From an uncultured Polaribacter sp. (GTDB lineage Bacteria; Bacteroidota; Bacteroidia; Flavobacteriales; Flavobacteriaceae): 11,358 nt of DNA. A program made the position numbers and the translations under genes. The first letter of the stretch is position 1, and each line of letters begins with the position of its first letter. Shown piece by piece: positions 8,056-11,358 of the stretch. The notes beneath the pieces were generated by a model. It was not told where the DNA came from and searched no databases. It was given only the letters and a program-made list of their open reading frames with translations. The stretch covers positions 1 through 11,358 of the forward strand of contig CALHCK010000083.1 in assembly GCA_937936695.1 (NCBI GenBank). Direction: 5' to 3'.

Positions 8056-10572
8056 TTAAAATTCTCTTTTACCAAATTCACTATCAATAAATTTCGATTT
8101 GTTTTTGGCTGCATTAAATGTATACGACAAATTTAACGTAACAACATCTACCTCGTATACATAATTGGTAGTTGTAAAAAATTCGTTAGCTCTAGAGGTT
8201 GTTATTCTTTGCTCATTAGAATTAAAAAGTCCCATATCTATATTTTGCCATTGTAACGTGGCCGTTAATTTATCATCTAAAAACTTTTTTCTAAAAGTTA
8301 AATTAGGAGCATAAAATCTAGAATCTTCTCCCATTGCTGTATTTCTATCTGATAAATAATTAAAAGTAAACTGTACAGAAGCATTCTCCCAAAATTTGTA
8401 TGTAGAATTTAAATTGAATGAATACACATTTGCATTTGTATTTATATCGTAACTTCTTGCAATACCATCTCTATGTCTAAAGTTTAAAACACCATTAACA
8501 TCATAATTATAAAAATTAAACCCAATAATATTTGTCCAGTTTTTTGATGCTTTTATAGTAGCTCCTAATTCTAATCCTACAGAATTACTTTTACCAACGT
8601 TAGAATACACTCTGTTAAGAACACTGTCTATTACCGCTCCAGAAGCCTCGTAAGCTAAAGTATTTACTCGATTAATTACATTATCTACATGTCTGTAATA
8701 AGCTGTTGCGTAAACAGAATTTCCTTTTTTCATTTTTTTATTAATACCCAGCTCTACTAAATCTATAAATTCTGGTAATAACCTATTATCTCCTTGCTCA
8801 AAAACCTCAGAATGCTCTCTTTCTGCAAAACTATTCATTTTAAAAGTAGTTGTTCTTTCTACTCTTTTGCTGTATGCTGTTTTTAAATTTGTTTTATCAT
8901 TTAATTTATATTGTAAAGATGCAGAAGGAAACAATTTTACAAAATCAAAAAGAAGTACATTTTCTACATTATCTGTTCGTAATGTTTCTCTGTATTCTCT
9001 ATCCATAGATTCTAAACGCATTCCTGCATTATAATCCCATTTAGATGTAGCACCTGTAATTTGAGCATACCCAGAATGTATGGTTCTTTTAAGACTGATA
9101 TCGCTTGAAAACTCAGGCACTAAAACTCCATCTCTTTCATAAACAAACTTTCCTGTATGATCTAAATCTCTATACTGATATCCTGTTTCTAAAGTTCCAA
9201 AAGAAAAAGGTTTCCATTGATAATCAATATTAAAACGAGTACCAAATAACGGATTATCGTTTGTGTTAAATTCTCTTTGAAAAACAATTGAATTATCTGG
9301 GTGCCCTAAATTATCATTTTCTGTAGGACCTCCTAAAAAAGTATATTCATATAAGATAGAAGTACTTAATTTAGAATTATTAGCAAATTTGTGTGCATAA
9401 TCAAAACTTCCTAAAGCAAAATCTCCTTTTCTAACTCTTAGGTTATGATTAAAATATGCTATGGTGTATAGTCTATTATTTGTACCAATAGGAGATACTG
9501 CATGATTATCAAAATAAACAATATCTGCTAATCTCTCTTTAGTTCTTTTACCTGCAAAAAATCCTAGAGAAAAACTATTTTTATCATCTGGTGTAAAATC
9601 TGCATTAAACCTACCATTATAAGCAACATCATCAAAACTACGCTCACCATCTGATGGTAAAAAAGTAGTTTTATTTTCTGGTGTATTTACAATAAACAAC
9701 TCCCCTTCTCTTCTACCTGTTTTATCGTTTCTTTGATAGCTTGCACCAAAAGAAAGATTCCATTTGTCTGTTCGTTTATTAACGGTAGCATCTATACCAT
9801 ACCTTTCTGCAGGAACTTGAGTATCATAATCTTCTATAGAAGGAAAACCTCCTCTTACATTTACTTGAGCATAAGTACCATTTATTGCGCCTTTTTTAGT
9901 TACAATATTTATAATACCTCCCTTACCTTCTGGGTCGTATTTTGCAGAAGGCGCAGTTATTAATTCTACAGATTGCATCGCATTTGCTGGTAATTGACCT
10001 AAAATTGCAGAAGGGCTTCCTTGAGTAGGCTTTCCGTTAATTAAAACTGTAAAACCATTACTACCCCTTACACTTATTTCTCCTAAACCATCAACGGTTA
10101 CAGATGGCAAATTTTTTATAACATCTACCGCAGTACCCCCTATTGCATTCTGGTATTTTTTAGAATCAAAAACTTGCCTATCTATTTTATGTAAAACAGC
10201 ACTTTTTTCTGTTTTAACAACTACCTCATTTAACAAACTACTTTTTGCCAAGGCTAATTTAATAACTCCAAATTCTTTTTGTTCTCCTTTTTTTGCAATT
10301 GAAAAAACTGCTGTTTTTTGAGTTTTAAATCCTAAAAAAGAAGCTTCTAAATAATAATTACCTGGTTTTATATTTTCTAGAATAAACATACCGTTTACAT
10401 TAGTTACAACACCTGTAATTAAGCTTTTACTATTTTGAGGATAAAGTGCTACCGTTGCATATTCTAAAGGATTGTTATCATCTGCCTCTACAATTTTACC
10501 TGTTATTTGTGCTAATGATAATTTACTAACAAAAATACATGTTAATAAAAATATCCATTTTTTAAAATCCAT
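8056..10572 (-). CDS. TonB-dependent receptor, outer-membrane beta-barrel family
   Basis: This 838-residue outer-membrane protein has a signal peptide (1-21, ending KLSLA before Gln22). A carboxypeptidase-regulatory-like beta-sandwich spans about 23-105 (ITGKIVEADD, then NGMFILENIKPGNYYLEASF). The plug spans about 125-228 with IKNLPSVTVDG (152-162), ISVRGSNGFTVLINGKPT (166-183) and GGIINIVTKKG (218-228). A long beta-barrel follows, of the type Pfam calls outer membrane beta-barrel protein family 3. The C-terminus (GKREF) is a common ending in this flavobacterial group. It should import a substrate across the outer membrane using TonB energy. The substrate cannot be read from the sequence: no SusD-like lipoprotein, sigma/anti-sigma pair or transporter lies beside it in the window. 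The ATG start is set by the signal peptide. It is convergent with the thioredoxin-fold gene and downstream of, but terminated from, the cold-shock gene, so it is probably transcribed alone from the promoter element at 10604-10611. Confidence 0.95.
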   Translation of the reverse strand: MDFKKWIFLLTCIFVSKLSLAQITGKIVEADDNNPLEYATVALYPQNSKSLITGVVTNVNGMFILENIKPGNYYLEASFLGFKTQKTAVFSIAKKGEQKEFGVIKLALAKSSLLNEVVVKTEKSAVLHKIDRQVFDSKKYQNAIGGTAVDVIKNLPSVTVDGLGEISVRGSNGFTVLINGKPTQGSPSAILGQLPANAMQSVELITAPSAKYDPEGKGGIINIVTKKGAINGTYAQVNVRGGFPSIEDYDTQVPAERYGIDATVNKRTDKWNLSFGASYQRNDKTGRREGELFIVNTPENKTTFLPSDGERSFDDVAYNGRFNADFTPDDKNSFSLGFFAGKRTKERLADIVYFDNHAVSPIGTNNRLYTIAYFNHNLRVRKGDFALGSFDYAHKFANNSKLSTSILYEYTFLGGPTENDNLGHPDNSIVFQREFNTNDNPLFGTRFNIDYQWKPFSFGTLETGYQYRDLDHTGKFVYERDGVLVPEFSSDISLKRTIHSGYAQITGATSKWDYNAGMRLESMDREYRETLRTDNVENVLLFDFVKLFPSASLQYKLNDKTNLKTAYSKRVERTTTFKMNSFAEREHSEVFEQGDNRLLPEFIDLVELGINKKMKKGNSVYATAYYRHVDNVINRVNTLAYEASGAVIDSVLNRVYSNVGKSNSVGLELGATIKASKNWTNIIGFNFYNYDVNGVLNFRHRDGIARSYDINTNANVYSFNLNSTYKFWENASVQFTFNYLSDRNTAMGEDSRFYAPNLTFRKKFLDDKLTATLQWQNIDMGLFNSNEQRITTSRANEFFTTTNYVYEVDVVTLNLSYTFNAAKNKSKFIDSEFGKREF

Positions 10573-10603
10573 ACGAATTGATCTATTTTTAGTTTATAGT
10601 TTG

Positions 10604-10611
10604 CAAAAATA
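10604..10611 (-). promoter_or_regulatory. Putative flavobacterial -7 promoter element of the TonB receptor gene
   Basis: On the minus strand this reads TATTTTTG, an exact match to the Bacteroidota -7 consensus TAnnTTTG. It would put transcription start about 25 bases before the receptor ATG. No TTG/TTTG -33 element is visible at the expected distance, so the call rests on the -7 box and its position in an AT-rich region. Confidence 0.45.
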
Positions 10612-10674
10612 GTTAATAATTACAGTTATTTTTTTATCTAATAATATAAATATGTACTATTGATTTTTAAGCAC

Positions 10675-10700
10675 AAAAAAAATCCTTCTTTTCAGAAGGA
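10675..10700 (-). terminator. Rho-independent terminator of the cold-shock-domain gene
   Basis: On the minus strand a 7-bp stem (TCCTTCT/AGAAGGA, 10683-10689 with 10694-10700) has a GAAA tetraloop and is followed by eight T residues (10682 down to 10675). It starts about 26 bases beyond the cold-shock gene stop and separates that gene from the receptor gene transcribed in the same direction. Confidence 0.87.
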
Positions 10701-10726
10701 CTTTTATATATTTTAAATGAAATATT

Positions 10727-11179
10727 TTATATTTTGGTAACTTTAACAGCATTCATACCTCTCATACCTCTTTCTAATTCAAAAGAAACCTTATCGTTTT
10801 CTGCTATTTGATCTATTAAACCACTAACGTGAGTAAAATACTTTTCATTATTTTCAGTATCAATAATAAAACCAAATCCTTTAGAAGTATCAAAGAAAGA
10901 AACTTTTCCTTTTCTTACAGGGTCTTCTTCTGGTAAATCTTCTTTTTTAGTAACAGAAATTTGAATATCTTCTAATTCATACTCTACTTTTAAATCTGGA
11001 TCTGGTGGAGTGTCTGTTAAATTTCCATTATGATCTACATAAGCAAACTGAATACCAGCAGTTCCATTATTTTCTTTATCGGCTTTTCTAGCCTCCATTT
11101 TTTTACGTTTATCTTCTCGCTTTTTTAAACGTTTTTTTTCTTTTTCACTTTTACTAAATGTTTGCTGCGATTTTGCCAT
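10727..11179 (-). CDS. Cold-shock-domain protein with lysine-rich N-terminal extension
   Basis: This 150-residue protein has two parts. Residues about 8-36 are very rich in Lys, Arg and Glu (KEKKRLKKREDKRKK, 13-27) and are probably helical or disordered and able to bind nucleic acid. Residues about 37-86 form an acidic linker. Residues 88-150 are a cold-shock domain that starts RKGKVSFFDTSKGFGFI (89-105). The RNP1 motif is intact (KGFGFI, 100-105). RNP2 is altered to YFTHVS (114-119) from the usual VFVHFS type, and the domain's usual Trp is replaced by Phe (Phe95). The family binds single-stranded RNA or DNA and often acts as an RNA chaperone; a cytoplasmic location is expected. Canonical CspA proteins are about 70 residues, so this is an extended form of a kind common in flavobacteria. 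The ATG has no Shine-Dalgarno sequence, which is normal for the phylum. It has its own promoter, a long leader and a terminator, so it is monocistronic. Confidence 0.93.
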   Translation of the reverse strand: MAKSQQTFSKSEKEKKRLKKREDKRKKMEARKADKENNGTAGIQFAYVDHNGNLTDTPPDPDLKVEYELEDIQISVTKKEDLPEEDPVRKGKVSFFDTSKGFGFIIDTENNEKYFTHVSGLIDQIAENDKVSFELERGMRGMNAVKVTKI

Positions 11180-11201
11180 TAAAAATATAAGGGTATTAAA
11201 T

Positions 11202-11214
11202 TATTGTTTCTTAA
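11202..11214. repeat. 13-bp direct repeat, copy 1 (gene-proximal, cold-shock leader)
   Basis: TATTGTTTCTTAA on the plus strand (TTAAGAAACAATA in the transcript) is repeated exactly at 11280-11292, 78 bp away. This copy overlaps a 15-nt palindrome (11207-11221, TTTCTTA-A-TAAGAAA) and lies 22 bp before the cold-shock ATG. Confidence 0.8.
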
Positions 11215-11221
11215 TAAGAAA
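11207..11221. promoter_or_regulatory. Palindrome in the cold-shock gene leader (possible operator or small hairpin)
   Basis: TTTCTTA and TAAGAAA form 7-bp arms around a single central base. A hairpin with a one-base loop cannot form fully in RNA, so a DNA-binding dimer site is at least as likely as an RNA structure. It overlaps repeat copy 1. The arms are AT-rich, so chance cannot be excluded. Confidence 0.35.
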
Positions 11222-11279
11222 AATACATGACTTAAAATCTAGAATCCAACTATTTATAATTAGTGTAGTGAGTGAAGTG

Positions 11280-11292
11280 TATTGTTTCTTAA
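11280..11292. repeat. 13-bp direct repeat, copy 2 (next to predicted transcription start)
   Basis: This is an exact second copy of the 11202-11214 sequence. It lies 7 bases beyond the -7 box, so it sits at or just after the predicted transcription start of the cold-shock gene and would form the extreme 5' end of the mRNA. The identity breaks on both sides. Confidence 0.8.
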
Positions 11293-11298
11293 GTACTG

Positions 11299-11329
11299 CA
11301 AATATACTACAAAAATAGAGCTTTACAAA
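11299..11329 (-). promoter_or_regulatory. Flavobacterial promoter of the cold-shock-domain gene
   Basis: On the minus strand TTTG (11329-11326) is followed after 19 bases by TATATTTG (11306-11299), an exact match to the Bacteroidota -33/-7 pattern with normal spacing. The predicted start is near 11293, giving a 5' leader of about 110 nt before the ATG at 11179. Long leaders are a familiar feature of cold-shock genes in other bacteria. Confidence 0.7.
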
Positions 11330-11358
11330 ATTGCATGCCTACATATTTTTTAAAGATT

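Noticed and set aside
7884..8136. Overlapping open frames on both strands across the convergent gene ends.
   Set aside because: They run through the strong terminator hairpin and its A/T tracts, giving low-complexity Lys/Phe/Ile products; an artefact of AT-rich palindromic DNA.

Overview
The window is AT-rich and comes most likely from a marine-type member of the Flavobacteriaceae (Bacteroidota). The evidence is mixed. AT-ending codons (TTA, AAA, GTA) dominate, and Shine-Dalgarno sequences are nearly absent. Two upstream regions carry TAnnTTTG -7 elements, the promoter signature of this phylum. There is a TonB-dependent receptor with an N-terminal carboxypeptidase-regulatory-like domain, and a lysine-rich cold-shock-domain protein of a type common in flavobacteria. 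I cannot assign a genus.

Bases 12-6831 (+) hold a tight three-gene operon: (1) an 1114-residue transglutaminase/DUF2126 protein, whose C-terminal part is a predicted glutamine-synthetase-like amidoligase; (2) an 853-residue fusion of a circularly permuted ATP-grasp domain and an alpha-E (DUF403) domain, starting with GTG; (3) a 300-residue stand-alone transglutaminase-like protein. The gaps are 9 bp and 1 bp. The operon therefore encodes two different predicted ATP-dependent peptide-bond-forming modules and two transglutaminase-fold cysteine enzymes, both with an intact Cys-His-Asp triad. None of the three has a visible signal peptide, so they should act in the cytoplasm. Published comparative genomics predicts that such sets make or remodel a peptide or peptide-like protein modification, but product and substrate are unknown. 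The window begins only 11 bp before the first gene, so the operon promoter and any upstream member are out of view.

Bases 6882-7985 (+) encode an exported TlpA-like thioredoxin-fold protein with an uncharacterised N-terminal domain. It lies 50 bp downstream of the operon with no convincing promoter or terminator between, so it may be co-transcribed. It acts in a different compartment, and its functional link is uncertain. A strong bidirectional terminator (7998-8037) separates it from the convergent minus-strand genes.

Bases 8056-11179 (-) hold a TonB-dependent outer-membrane receptor with no SusD partner in view, and a small cold-shock-domain protein. They are separated by a rho-independent terminator. 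The cold-shock gene has a good flavobacterial promoter and a 5' leader of about 110 nt. The leader contains a 13-bp direct repeat, a 15-nt palindrome and a cluster of four CACT motifs, which is the most unusual non-coding structure in the window. I saw no tRNA, rRNA, CRISPR array, insertion sequence or phage-like gene, and no gene-free stretch longer than 300 bases.
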